From Lentzea sp. NBRC 102530 (GTDB lineage Bacteria; Actinomycetota; Actinomycetes; Mycobacteriales; Pseudonocardiaceae), in the NCBI RefSeq assembly GCF_030269365.1, contig NZ_BSTF01000010.1, positions 304,144 through 368,143 on the forward strand: a DNA stretch of 64,000 nucleotides. Direction: 5' to 3'. Position 1 is the first letter of the stretch. Every line of letters begins with the position of its first letter. A program made the position numbers and the translations under genes. Below, one piece after another: positions 35,674 to 44,435 of the stretch. A model generated the notes under the pieces. That model did no database searches. It saw nothing but the letters and a program-made list of their open reading frames with translations, and was not told where the DNA came from.

Positions 35674-37009
35674 TGACGCGGCGCAGGCGGGGCAGGCGTT
35701 CCGCCACGGCCCGTTCGGCACCGCGGGAGGTCGGTTCGTAGTAGTCGCGGCCCACCAGGTCGTCCGGCGCGTACTGCTGCGTCAGCACGCCCTCGGGCAC
35801 GTCGTGCGGGTAGCGGTAGCCCTGGGCGTTGCCGAGCTTGGCCGCGCCCGCGTAGTGACCGTCGCGCAGGTGCGGCGGCACGGAACCGATGGCGCCCTTG
35901 CGGACGTCCTCGATGGCGCCGTAGATCGCGGTGGTGACGGCGTTGGACTTCGGCGCGGTGGCCAGGTGGATGGTGGCCTGGGCCAGGTTCAGCGCGCACT
36001 CGGGCAGGCCGATCAGCTGCACGGCCTGGGCGGCGGCGACGCAGGTCTGCAGGGCGGTGGGGTCGGCCATGCCGACGTCCTCGCTGGCGTGGATCACCAG
36101 GCGCCGGGCGATGAAGCGCGGGTCCTCGCCCGCCTCGATCATGCGCGCCAGGTAGTGCAGGGCCGCGTCGACGTCGGAGCCGCGGATGGACTTGATGAAC
36201 GCCGACGTCACGTCGTAGTGCTGGTCGCCGTCGCGGTCGTAGCGCACGGCAGCCTTGTCCACCGTGGACTCCAGCAGCGGCAGCGTGATCACGCCGTCGT
36301 TCGAGGCGAGCGCCGAGTCGGCGGCGGCCTCCAGGGCGGTGAGCGAGCGGCGCGCGTCGCCGCCGGCCAGGCGGATCAGGTGGTCCTCGGCGGCGGGCTC
36401 CAGCGTCACGGAACCGCCCAGGCCGCGTTCGTCGGACACGGCCCGCTGGATCACGGAGCGCACGCCGTCGTCGGTCAACGACTTGAGCTGCAACACCAGC
36501 GACCGGGACAGCAGCGGGGACACGACCGAGAAGAACGGGTTCTCCGTGGTGGCCGCGACCAGCAGCACGATCCGGTCCTCGACCGCGCCCAGCAACGCGT
36601 CCTGCTGGGTCTTGGAGAAGCGGTGCACCTCGTCGATGAACAGCACGGTCGACTCGCCGGAGCGGACCAGGCGGCGCCGGGCCTCGTCGATGACCGCCCG
36701 CACCTCCTTCACTCCCGCCGACAGCGCCGACAGCGCCACGAACCGGCGTCCGGTCGCCTTCGAGACGAGGGTCGCCAGGGTCGTCTTGCCGGTGCCGGGA
36801 GGGCCGTAGAGCATCACGGACGCCGGGGTGGCGCCCTCGACCAGGCGGCGCAGCGGCGCGCCCGGCCCGAGCAGGTGGTCCTGACCGACGACCTCGTCCA
36901 GCGTGGCCGGACGCATCCGCACGGCCAGCGGGGCGTTGGCCGCGATGCGCTCGGCCTTCTCCTCGTCGGTCGCGCCGAAGAGGCCCTCGTCGAACAGACC
37001 TTCGCTCAT
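35660..37009 (-). CDS. rarA: Replication-associated recombination protein A
   Basis: This AAA+ ATPase of 449 residues (MgsA/RarA) acts at stalled replication forks. Walker A is YGPPGTGKTTL near residue 70 and Walker B is LFIDEVHRFSKTQQDALL near residue 125. The arginine-finger region LSRSLVLQLKSL and the C-terminal tetramerisation domain (DVGMADPTALQTCVAAAQAV) are present. In many actinobacteria it lies next to the DUF948-like gene and alaS; here about 2.5 kb of small genes separates them. Confidence 0.93.
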   Translation of the reverse strand: MSEGLFDEGLFGATDEEKAERIAANAPLAVRMRPATLDEVVGQDHLLGPGAPLRRLVEGATPASVMLYGPPGTGKTTLATLVSKATGRRFVALSALSAGVKEVRAVIDEARRRLVRSGESTVLFIDEVHRFSKTQQDALLGAVEDRIVLLVAATTENPFFSVVSPLLSRSLVLQLKSLTDDGVRSVIQRAVSDERGLGGSVTLEPAAEDHLIRLAGGDARRSLTALEAAADSALASNDGVITLPLLESTVDKAAVRYDRDGDQHYDVTSAFIKSIRGSDVDAALHYLARMIEAGEDPRFIARRLVIHASEDVGMADPTALQTCVAAAQAVQLIGLPECALNLAQATIHLATAPKSNAVTTAIYGAIEDVRKGAIGSVPPHLRDGHYAGAAKLGNAQGYRYPHDVPEGVLTQQYAPDDLVGRDYYEPTSRGAERAVAERLPRLRRVIRGE

Positions 37010-37107
37010 GCGTTCGAGCCTAGCCTCCGCCTCCGCGGCTCTCGACCGGGCTCACGGCGGACGACCTCGCCGGGCAGGGGCCGGGTCGTGTGCGAGGATC
37101 GCGTTCC

Positions 37108-37686
37108 GTGCCCATCCCTCGTGCCGTGCTGCTCGCCGGACCCTCCGGCTCAGGCAAGTCGACACTCGCCGCCCACCTCGGCTGGCCGGTGCTGCGCCTC
37201 GACGACTTCTACCGCGACGGCGACGACCCGCTGCTGCCCCGCGACGAGCACGGCAGGGCCGACTGGGACGCCGAGGACTCGTGGAACGCCGACAAGGCGT
37301 TGCGGGCCGTGATCGAACTCTCGAACACCGGACGGGTCGAGGCGCCCGTCTACTCGATCAGCGAGGACCGCGCGGTCGGCACGCAGACGATCGAGCTCGG
37401 CGACGCGCCCGCGTTCATCGCGGAGGGCCTGTTCGCGGACCTGCTGGTCCAGGGCGCGAAGGACGCGGGCGTGCTCAGGGACGCCATCGTGCTCGCGCCC
37501 AGTCCGCCCGTCACGTTCGTGCGGCGCTTCGCCCGGGACGTGGCCGAGGCGCGCAAGCCGGTGCCGACGCTGGTCAGGCGCGGGCTGAGGCTGATGCGGG
37601 AGCAGCCGCAGGTCGTCAGGAGGTGCGTCAGCGCGGGGATGCGACGCACGACACCGTCGAGGGCGAGGACCGAGCTCGTTTCGTGA
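37108..37686 (+). CDS. Uridine kinase-like P-loop protein
   Basis: This 192-residue nucleotide kinase-like protein has Walker A GPSGSGKSTLA near residue 10 and LRLDDFYRDGDDPLLP, the base-binding segment of uridine kinases. It also has the acidic DWDAEDSWN. The C-terminal part (VTFVRRFARDVAEARKPV) fits the lid of the family. GTG at 37108 gives MPIPRAVLLAG; GTG 37090 is an alternative. It is divergent from rarA. The substrate is likely a nucleoside but not proven. Confidence 0.75.
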   Translation: MPIPRAVLLAGPSGSGKSTLAAHLGWPVLRLDDFYRDGDDPLLPRDEHGRADWDAEDSWNADKALRAVIELSNTGRVEAPVYSISEDRAVGTQTIELGDAPAFIAEGLFADLLVQGAKDAGVLRDAIVLAPSPPVTFVRRFARDVAEARKPVPTLVRRGLRLMREQPQVVRRCVSAGMRRTTPSRARTELVS

Positions 37687-37756
37687 TCGGGTTGACCGGT
37701 ACCGGTGGGGCTGATCTGGCAGGATGCCGCTCACACTAGATCCGGGGGTAGCCGAG

Positions 37757-38761
37757 ATGTCCGAAACGCCCGGCTGGTCCTCACCCGACCAGCCCCAGAA
37801 CCAGCCGCCGCAGAACCAGCCGCCCTCCTACGGGCAGCAGCCGCAGTACGGCTACAACCCGCCGCCGACCGGGCCGTCGATCCAGCCCGGCGTGATCCCG
37901 CTGCGCCCGCTGGCCGTCGGCGAGATCATCGACGGCGCCATCAAGACCATGCGCGCGTACCCGAAGCTGATCATCGGTGCCGCCGCGGTGGTCGCCGCGG
38001 TCACCCAGATCCTCGGCCTGCTGGTGAGCCTGCCGTTCCTCGACGACATCACCTCGCTCGCGACGATCGACCCGAACTCCACGACGCTGACGCAGGAGGA
38101 GCTGTCGAACCAGTTCACCGGCGCCGTCACCGGGTTCCTGTCCGGCACGCTGCTCACCGTCCTGCTGTCGCTGCTCGGCACGGTGTTCCTGTCGGGCTTC
38201 ATCACCGTGGTCGTGGGCCACGCGGTGCTCGGCAAGCCGGTGTCGTTCGCGCAGGCGTGGGAGGAGTTCAAGCCCCGGCTGCTGCCGCTGCTCGGCGCGA
38301 CGCTGCTGTCCGGCCTGATCATCACCGTCGGCCTGCTGCTGTGCATCGTCCCCGGCATCTGGCTCTGGGTGATGTTCGCGCTGGTCACGCCCGCGCTGGT
38401 GCTGGAGCGCTGCGGTGTGGGCGCCGCGTTCGGCCGCTCGCGCAAGCTCGTCGACGGCGCCTGGTGGCGCACGTTCGGCATCGTGCTGCTCACGGTGGTC
38501 ATCAGCGCGGTGATCGGCTGGATCGTCGGCCTGCCGTTCGAGGCGATCGGCCTCGCGGTCTCCGGCGGTTTCGGCGACGACCCGACGGCCGTGCTGAACG
38601 CGGGCTACCTGGTGCTCGCGACCATCGGCGCCATCATCGCCTCGACGATCACGCTCCCGTTCAGCTCCGCGGTGACCGTGCTGCTCTACGTCGACCGCCG
38701 GATGCGCTCCGAGGGCATGGACATCGAACTCCAGCGGGCCGCGGGGCATGGCGGTCTCTGA
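37757..38761 (+). CDS. Multi-pass membrane protein with Pro/Gln-rich N-terminus
   Basis: This 334-residue protein starts with a disordered stretch rich in Pro, Gln and Tyr (residues 5-45), then six or so membrane helices. The segment VIPLRPLAVGEIIDGAIKTMR is typical of the glycerophosphoryl diester phosphodiesterase membrane-domain group, in which no catalytic residues are present. It begins the block that continues with DUF4129, DUF4350, MoxR and DUF58. Its end overlaps the next gene by 14 bases. The role is unknown; a link to the MoxR system is inferred from the operon. Confidence 0.8.
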   Translation: MSETPGWSSPDQPQNQPPQNQPPSYGQQPQYGYNPPPTGPSIQPGVIPLRPLAVGEIIDGAIKTMRAYPKLIIGAAAVVAAVTQILGLLVSLPFLDDITSLATIDPNSTTLTQEELSNQFTGAVTGFLSGTLLTVLLSLLGTVFLSGFITVVVGHAVLGKPVSFAQAWEEFKPRLLPLLGATLLSGLIITVGLLLCIVPGIWLWVMFALVTPALVLERCGVGAAFGRSRKLVDGAWWRTFGIVLLTVVISAVIGWIVGLPFEAIGLAVSGGFGDDPTAVLNAGYLVLATIGAIIASTITLPFSSAVTVLLYVDRRMRSEGMDIELQRAAGHGGL

Positions 38762-39347
38762 CGTACCGGTAGATCTCGGCCGCGACGACGCGAGGGAAGC
38801 GGCGATCCGGGAGCTCAGGGATCCGGCGTACGTCTCCGGTGACCCGAACCCGTTGCAACGCGCCCTCGACTGGATCCTCGAACGCCTCGGCGCGCTGTTC
38901 GCCGGGGCGGGCGGCATGAGCGGCATCACCGCGATCACGATCATCGTGGCCGTGGTGGTGCTGATCGTCATCATCATCAGGCTCCGCACCGGACGCACGG
39001 GCCGCGCGCTGCGCAAGAACGGCGAGGTGTTCAGCACCGCCGTCCTGAGCGCGGCCGAACATCGCGCCGCCGCCGAGAAAGCGGCGGCGGCCGGTGACTT
39101 CGCCGAGGCCGTGCGCGAACGGTTCCGGGCCGTGGTGCGGGAGTTGGAACAACGCGGCGTGCTCGACGCACGGGCCGGACGCACGGTGGACGAGGTGGCG
39201 CACGAGGCGGGCCGGGCGTTGCCGGTGCTCGCCGGTGACCTGCGCGGGGCCGCCGTCCAGTTCGACGACGTCTGGTACGGCGGCAGGCCCGCGACGGCAG
39301 AGGGGTACCAGCAGCTCGTGACCGTGGACGGCAAGGTGCGCGGATGA
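38748..39347 (+). CDS. DUF4129-domain membrane protein
   Basis: This 199-residue protein has one membrane helix (about residues 62-82, ITAITIIVAVVVLIVIIIRL) and a cytoplasmic C-terminal DUF4129 domain (AAAAGDFAEAVRERFRAVVR, then RAGRTVDEVAHEAGRALP). DUF4129 is regularly found in MoxR/DUF58 clusters. The stop overlaps the next start (ATGA). Its function is not known. Confidence 0.85.
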   Translation: MAVSDVPVDLGRDDAREAAIRELRDPAYVSGDPNPLQRALDWILERLGALFAGAGGMSGITAITIIVAVVVLIVIIIRLRTGRTGRALRKNGEVFSTAVLSAAEHRAAAEKAAAAGDFAEAVRERFRAVVRELEQRGVLDARAGRTVDEVAHEAGRALPVLAGDLRGAAVQFDDVWYGGRPATAEGYQQLVTVDGKVRG

Positions 39348-40375
39348 CGTCGGTGTCCCCCGGCGCCGGGCGGATCTGGACGGCCGCGCGCGGCCCGTTG
39401 CTGATCGGCGTGATCATCCTGTTCGCCGCCGTCGTGATCACGTTGCTGCGCGGCAGCGGTCCCGGCGGCGCGCTCGACCCCCGTTCCTACCAGCCGGACG
39501 GCAGCCGCGCGCTCGCGCGGTTGCTGGAGCAGAACGGGGTGCGGGTCGAGCTGACCGGCGACGTGTCCTCCCTGGACGGTGCGACGCTGTTCGTGCCGCA
39601 GCCGAACCTGATCGACCCGGCGCGGCTCGACCGGCTGAGCCGGGAGGCGGCGGCGACGGTGCTGCTCGCTCCCCCCGGCGCGACGGACCGCGTCGAGGTC
39701 GAGACGCGCGAGCCCGGCTGCCCGTTCGCGGCGAAGGCCGGTGCGGCGACCATGGGCGGGCTCGTCTACAAGGGCGAGCAGAGCTGCTACGACTCGACGC
39801 TGGCGCGCGTCGGCACCGTGACGATGCTCGGCCACGGCGGGATCTTCACGAACCGCAACCTCGACGAGGAGGGCAACGCGGCGCTCGCGTTGTCGTTGCT
39901 GGGCCAGCACGAACGGCTGGTCTGGTACAAGCCGGCCGAGGCCGACGTCACGCAGCAGAAGACGTTCGGCGAGCTGATCCCGGACGGCTGGAAGTTCGCC
40001 GCCCTGCAGCTCGGGATCGCGGCCGTGGTGCTCGCGCTCTGGCGGGCCCGCAGGCTCGGTCGCGTGGTGCCGGAACGACTTCCGGTCGTGGTGCGCGCCG
40101 CCGAGACCGTGGAGGGCAGGGCCAGGCTCTACCGCCGGGCGCACGCCGCCGGCCACGCGGCGACGGTGCTGCGGCAGGCGGCGCGCGACCGGCTCGCACC
40201 CCTGCTGGGGGTGCCGGTGGGCGACGACCCGTCCGAGGAGATCGCCCGCAGGACCTCGCGTCCCGTCACCTCGGTGCGGGCGCTGCTGTACGACGACGGG
40301 CCGGTGGACGACCGGGGGCTGGTCGCGCTGGCCGCTGATCTGGACGCTTTGGAGAACGAGGTGCGCAAGGGATGA
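39344..40375 (+). CDS. DUF4350-domain membrane protein
   Basis: This 343-residue protein has an N-terminal membrane helix (about residues 20-40). An extracytoplasmic DUF4350 domain follows (SYQPDGSRALARLLEQNGVR, LDGATLFVPQPNLI), then a second helix near residue 225 (ALQLGIAAVVLALWRA) and a cytoplasmic tail. The start overlaps the DUF4129 gene and the stop overlaps moxR (ATGA both times), so the set is cotranslated. The domain is GATase-like in fold but lacks visible catalytic residues. Confidence 0.82.
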   Translation: MTSVSPGAGRIWTAARGPLLIGVIILFAAVVITLLRGSGPGGALDPRSYQPDGSRALARLLEQNGVRVELTGDVSSLDGATLFVPQPNLIDPARLDRLSREAAATVLLAPPGATDRVEVETREPGCPFAAKAGAATMGGLVYKGEQSCYDSTLARVGTVTMLGHGGIFTNRNLDEEGNAALALSLLGQHERLVWYKPAEADVTQQKTFGELIPDGWKFAALQLGIAAVVLALWRARRLGRVVPERLPVVVRAAETVEGRARLYRRAHAAGHAATVLRQAARDRLAPLLGVPVGDDPSEEIARRTSRPVTSVRALLYDDGPVDDRGLVALAADLDALENEVRKG

Positions 40376-41328
40376 CGGTCACCACCGAGGAGGCGCGCAC
40401 GGCGCTCGTGGCGCTGCGCGCGGAGATCGGCAAGGCCGTGGTGGGCAACGACGCCGCGGTGACGTCGTTGATCCTCGCTTTGCTGTGCAAGGGACACGTG
40501 CTGCTGGAGGGCGTTCCGGGCGTCGCGAAGACGCTGCTCGTGCGTGCTCTCGCGCGCGCGTTGGACCTCTCCACGACGCGCGTGCAGTTCACGCCGGACC
40601 TGATGCCCGGCGACCTGACGGGGTCGTTGGTCTACGACTCGCACAACGCGGCGTTCTCGTTCCGCGAAGGCCCGGTCTTCACGAACCTGCTGCTGGCGGA
40701 CGAGATCAACCGGACGCCGCCGAAGACGCAGTCGGCGTTGCTGGAGGCCATGGAGGAACGGCAGGTGTCCGCCGACGGCACGACGCGGCCGCTGCCGGCG
40801 CCGTTCATCGTCGTGGCGACGCAGAACCCCGTGGAGTACGAGGGCACCTACCCGTTGCCGGAGGCGCAGCTCGACCGGTTCCTGCTCAAGGTCACCATGC
40901 CGGTGCCCGCGCGGGAGCACGAGATCGACGTGCTGACGCGGCACGCGACCGGGTTCGACCCGCGCGACCTGTCGGCGTTGCGGCCGGTCGCGAGCGCGGC
41001 GCACCTGGAGGCGGGGTCGGCGGCCGTGCGCGCGCTGACCGTGGCTCCCGAGGTGATCGCGTACGTCGTGGACGTGTGCCGGGCGACCCGGCAGCACCCG
41101 GCCGTGCGGCTGGGCGTTTCTCCTCGTGGCGCAACGGCTCTGCTGGCCGCCGCACGGGCGTGGGCGTGGCTCTCGGGCCGTGACTACGTGACGCCGGACG
41201 ACGTGAAGTCGTTGGCGCGCCCCGCGTTGCGGCACCGGCTGGAGCTGCGCCCGGAGGCGGAACTGGAGGGCGTGACGGCGGACGGCGTGCTGGACGGCGT
41301 GCTCGGCGCTGTCCAGGTGCCGCGCTGA
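40372..41328 (+). CDS. MoxR-type AAA+ ATPase
   Basis: This 318-residue ATPase has Walker A GVPGVAKTLLVRALA near residue 45, Walker B NLLLADEINRTPPKTQSALLE near residue 108, and sensor 1 in FIVVATQNPVEYEGTYPLPEAQLDRF. MoxR proteins act as chaperones that pair with DUF58/VWA partners, as the next gene suggests. It is coupled to the DUF4350 gene by ATGA and followed after 1 base by the DUF58 gene. Confidence 0.92.
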   Translation: MTVTTEEARTALVALRAEIGKAVVGNDAAVTSLILALLCKGHVLLEGVPGVAKTLLVRALARALDLSTTRVQFTPDLMPGDLTGSLVYDSHNAAFSFREGPVFTNLLLADEINRTPPKTQSALLEAMEERQVSADGTTRPLPAPFIVVATQNPVEYEGTYPLPEAQLDRFLLKVTMPVPAREHEIDVLTRHATGFDPRDLSALRPVASAAHLEAGSAAVRALTVAPEVIAYVVDVCRATRQHPAVRLGVSPRGATALLAAARAWAWLSGRDYVTPDDVKSLARPALRHRLELRPEAELEGVTADGVLDGVLGAVQVPR

Positions 41329-41329
41329 C

Positions 41330-42619
41330 GTGGCGCTCACGGGTCGCGCGGGGCTGCTCGCGCTCGTCGGGGTACTCGTCGTCGGACTGCTCTTGCCGTC
41401 GTGGCAGGGGATTCTCATCGTGCTCGCGGTGCTGCTCCTGTGCGTCGCCGTCGACTTGGCGTCGGCGGCGAGCGTCAAGGCGTTGACGTTCTCGCGCGCG
41501 GGATCGACGTCGGTGCGCACGGGTGAGCTGTGCACGGTGCAGTTGACCGTGCACAACCCCGGTCGTCGGCTGCGGGGTGTTCTCCGGGACGCCTGGGCGC
41601 CGTCCGCCGGGGTGGTGAACGACCGCATCGACGTCGACGTGCCCGCTCGTGGCGCTCGCACGGCGTCGTTCGAGCTACGGCCCGTGCGTCGGGGCGATCG
41701 CGTGGCCGACCGTGTGAGCGTGCGTTCCGTGGGGCCGTTGGGCATCGCGGCACGGCAGGGTTCGCACGAGGTGCCGTGGACGGTGCGCGCGCTGCCGCCG
41801 TTCCACAGCCGACGGCACCTGCCGCCGTTGCTGGAACGCCTGCGGGAGCTCGACGGCCGTCGAGCGTCGTTGATCCGGGGCGCGGGCACGGAGTTCGACT
41901 CGTTGCGCGCGTACGTGATCGGTGACGACGTGCGGTCGATCGACTGGCGTGCGTCGGCCCGGTCGTCGGACGTCGTCGTGCGCACGTGGCGTCCGGAACG
42001 CGACCGTCAGGTGACGATCGTGCTCGACACCGCCCGCACGTCGGCCGGCCGCGTGGACGGCGCGCTGGGCGGCCTGCCCCGGCTGGACACGTCGATGGAC
42101 GCCGCGTTGTTGTTGTCCGCCTTGGCCTCGCAGGCCCGCGACCAGGTCGACTTCGTGGCGTTCAGCACCAGGGTGCGGGCCTCGGTGCCGCGCGCGACGG
42201 TGCCGACCCTGGTGCAGGCGATGGCACCGCTGGAAGCCGAACTGGTCGAGTTCGACTCCCGCGCGGCCGTCGCCGAGGTGCTGCGGCGGGCCGGACGCAG
42301 GTCGCTCGTCGTGCTGCTGACGACGCTCGACCCGTCGATCGAGCACGGCCTGCTGCCGTTGCTGCCCACCCTGGCGTCGCGGCACCACCTGCTGATCGCG
42401 TCGGTGGCCGACCCGGCCGTGCACGCGATGGCGTCCGGCCGTGGCGACCTGGAGGCCGTGTACTCGGCTGCTGCTGCGGAACGCACGTTGGCCGAACGCC
42501 GTCGTCTCACCGCGTTGCTCGCACGGCACGATGTCGACGTCGTGGACGCGCTGCCCGACGACCTGCCGCGCACGCTCGCGGACCGCTACCTGTCGTTGAA
42601 GGCAGCGGGAAAGCTCTAA
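41330..42619 (+). CDS. DUF58-domain protein, MoxR partner
   Basis: This 429-residue protein has two N-terminal membrane helices (about residues 5-45), a beta-rich part and the DUF58 signature EFDSLRAYVIGDDVRSIDWRASARSSD. A VWA-like region follows (VTIVLDTARTS, SMDAALLLSALASQARDQVD). It is the usual partner of MoxR. The stop overlaps the spoIIM stop by 4 bases in a tail-to-tail layout. Possible targets are membrane or secreted proteins, but none is shown here. Confidence 0.9.
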   Translation: MALTGRAGLLALVGVLVVGLLLPSWQGILIVLAVLLLCVAVDLASAASVKALTFSRAGSTSVRTGELCTVQLTVHNPGRRLRGVLRDAWAPSAGVVNDRIDVDVPARGARTASFELRPVRRGDRVADRVSVRSVGPLGIAARQGSHEVPWTVRALPPFHSRRHLPPLLERLRELDGRRASLIRGAGTEFDSLRAYVIGDDVRSIDWRASARSSDVVVRTWRPERDRQVTIVLDTARTSAGRVDGALGGLPRLDTSMDAALLLSALASQARDQVDFVAFSTRVRASVPRATVPTLVQAMAPLEAELVEFDSRAAVAEVLRRAGRRSLVVLLTTLDPSIEHGLLPLLPTLASRHHLLIASVADPAVHAMASGRGDLEAVYSAAAAERTLAERRRLTALLARHDVDVVDALPDDLPRTLADRYLSLKAAGKL

Positions 42620-43623
42620 GCAGAGACGGGAACGACGTCCTCGCGTTCGCTCGCGTCGACGTCGCCGGTCTCGCCTTCCTGCGCGGCCCGCCGCCCGATC
42701 ACGAACACGTACAGCAGGAACAGCACCTCGGCCACCACGCCGATGCCCACCCGCGCCCACGTCGGCAGCCCGGACGGCGTCACGAAGCCCTCCAGCACAC
42801 CGGCCACGAGCAGCACCACGACGAGTCCGAGCGCGACCGCCACGACCGACCGTCCCTCCGCGGCGAGCGCCTGGGCGCGGGTGCGCTTGCCGGGGTCGAT
42901 CACCTGCCAGCCCAGCCGCATGCCGATGCCCGCGGCGACGAACACGGCCGTGAGCTCCAACAGGCCGTGCGGCGCCAACAGGCCGAGGAACAGCTCACCG
43001 CGGCCCGCGCCGAACATCAGCCCGACGCCGACGGCGACGTTCAGGGCGTTGGTGAAGAGCAGGTAGATCGGCGGGATCGCGAACAGCGCGCCGAGCAGCA
43101 GGCACGCGGCCGCGACCCAGGCGTTGTTCGTCCACACCTTCGCCGCGAACGACCCCGCCGGATCGCTCGAGTAGTACGACTCGTAGCCGCCGCCGACCCT
43201 GGTCATCTCGCGCAGTTCCTCGGGCGCGGCGATGGACGCCTGCACGTCCGGGCTGGACGCGATCCACGCCGCGATGATGCCGGTGACCAGGTAGAACGCC
43301 AGCCCGGCCGGGACCCACCAGCGCCAGCCGAGGTAGATCGCGGCGGGCAGCCGGTGGGTGAAGAAGCGGGTGAACACCTTCCACGCCGGCGTGTGCGTGC
43401 CGGTGAGCGCCGAACGGGCCTGTGCGAGCAGCGACGACAGTCGTTCGACCGTGGCCGGATCGGGGGTCTGGCTGCGCACGAGCGACAGGTGCGACGTGAC
43501 GCGCTGGTACAGCTCGATCAGCTCGTCGGCCTCGGCACCGCTCAGCCTGCCGGGCCTCTTCGCGAGCTTCTCGAGCCGCTGCCACGACGCGCTGTGGCGT
43601 TCGATGAACACGTCCAGATCCAC
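42616..43623 (-). CDS. Stage II sporulation protein M-like membrane protein
   Basis: This 335-residue protein has a soluble N-terminal helical part (MDLDVFIERHSASWQRLEKLAKRP) and about six membrane helices in the C-terminal two thirds (AIYLGWRWWVPAGLAFYLVT, LLAPHGLLELTAVFVAAGIG). This fits the SpoIIM family, which takes part in septal peptidoglycan work in Bacillus. In actinobacteria it is found beside MoxR/DUF58 and RDD genes. The GTG at 43623 is one base away from the divergent RDD start. Confidence 0.88.
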   Translation of the reverse strand: MDLDVFIERHSASWQRLEKLAKRPGRLSGAEADELIELYQRVTSHLSLVRSQTPDPATVERLSSLLAQARSALTGTHTPAWKVFTRFFTHRLPAAIYLGWRWWVPAGLAFYLVTGIIAAWIASSPDVQASIAAPEELREMTRVGGGYESYYSSDPAGSFAAKVWTNNAWVAAACLLLGALFAIPPIYLLFTNALNVAVGVGLMFGAGRGELFLGLLAPHGLLELTAVFVAAGIGMRLGWQVIDPGKRTRAQALAAEGRSVVAVALGLVVVLLVAGVLEGFVTPSGLPTWARVGIGVVAEVLFLLYVFVIGRRAAQEGETGDVDASEREDVVPVSA

Positions 43624-43624
43624 G

Positions 43625-44377
43625 ATGAGTCACACTATCCGGGTGGGGGACCTAGTCACCGGTGAAGCCGTAGTTCTTGACCTTCGCGTAGCCCAGCTCG
43701 CGAGCAGGGCGGTCGCGTACGCGTTCGATCTCGTCCTGCAGTTCGGTCTGCTCGTCCTCGTGTCTCTGCTCTCGCCGATCGGGTTCGACGACGCGCTGCA
43801 GACGGCGCTGTCGCTGACGCTCGCGGTGCTCGTCATCATCGGCTACCCGACGCTGGTGGAGTCGCTGTCGCGCGGGCGGTCCCTGGGCAAGCTCGTGATG
43901 GGCCTGCGCGTGGTGCGCGACGACGGCGGCGCGATCCGCTTCCGGCACGCCCTGGTGCGCGCGCTCGGCGGGTTCTTCGTGGACTTCTGGGCGCTCGGCT
44001 TCGGCGGCGCGACGGCGCTGTTCGTGTCGCTGTTCTCGCCGCAGGGCAAGCGGGTCGGCGACTACCTGGCGGGCACCATCGTGATCCACACCCGTGTGCC
44101 GCGCCAGGAGGTGGAGCTCGCCGTCATGCCGCCGCAGCTCGCGGAGTGGGCGTCGGGCCTCGACCTCTCGCAGCTGCCGGAGGAGCTGGTGCTCGCGACG
44201 CGGCAGTACCTGAGCCGGTACGGCGACCTGAACGAGCAGGCCCGCTGGGACCTGGGCGCGCGGCTGGCGAACGACGTGGGCGTGGCGATCCGCTCGCCCC
44301 GCGTCGAGCACACGCACCCGCACCCGTACCTGTCGGCGGTGCTGGCGGAACGGCGCCGCCGCGCGCTGGCTGGTTAG
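43625..44377 (+). CDS. RDD-family membrane protein
   Basis: This 250-residue protein shows the RDD pattern: RVAQLASRAVAYAFDLVLQF with Arg and Asp in the first helix, SRGRSLGKLVMGLRVVRDDG, and GKRVGDYLAGTIVIH, with about three membrane helices. The C-terminal ~80 residues are soluble and helical. The start codon lies one base from the spoIIM start on the other strand, so the mRNA is likely leaderless or promoted from inside spoIIM. The function is unknown. Confidence 0.88.
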   Translation: MSHTIRVGDLVTGEAVVLDLRVAQLASRAVAYAFDLVLQFGLLVLVSLLSPIGFDDALQTALSLTLAVLVIIGYPTLVESLSRGRSLGKLVMGLRVVRDDGGAIRFRHALVRALGGFFVDFWALGFGGATALFVSLFSPQGKRVGDYLAGTIVIHTRVPRQEVELAVMPPQLAEWASGLDLSQLPEELVLATRQYLSRYGDLNEQARWDLGARLANDVGVAIRSPRVEHTHPHPYLSAVLAERRRRALAG

Positions 44378-44435
44378 GCCCTGTCCTGCAAGTCCGTCAG
44401 GTGGCAGGCGCGGGTGAGCGAGCCGGAGGCGGTGC

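Noticed and set aside
37781..40156. A 791-codon open frame on the minus strand
   Set aside because: It is antisense to three membrane-protein genes with good motifs and overlapping starts.
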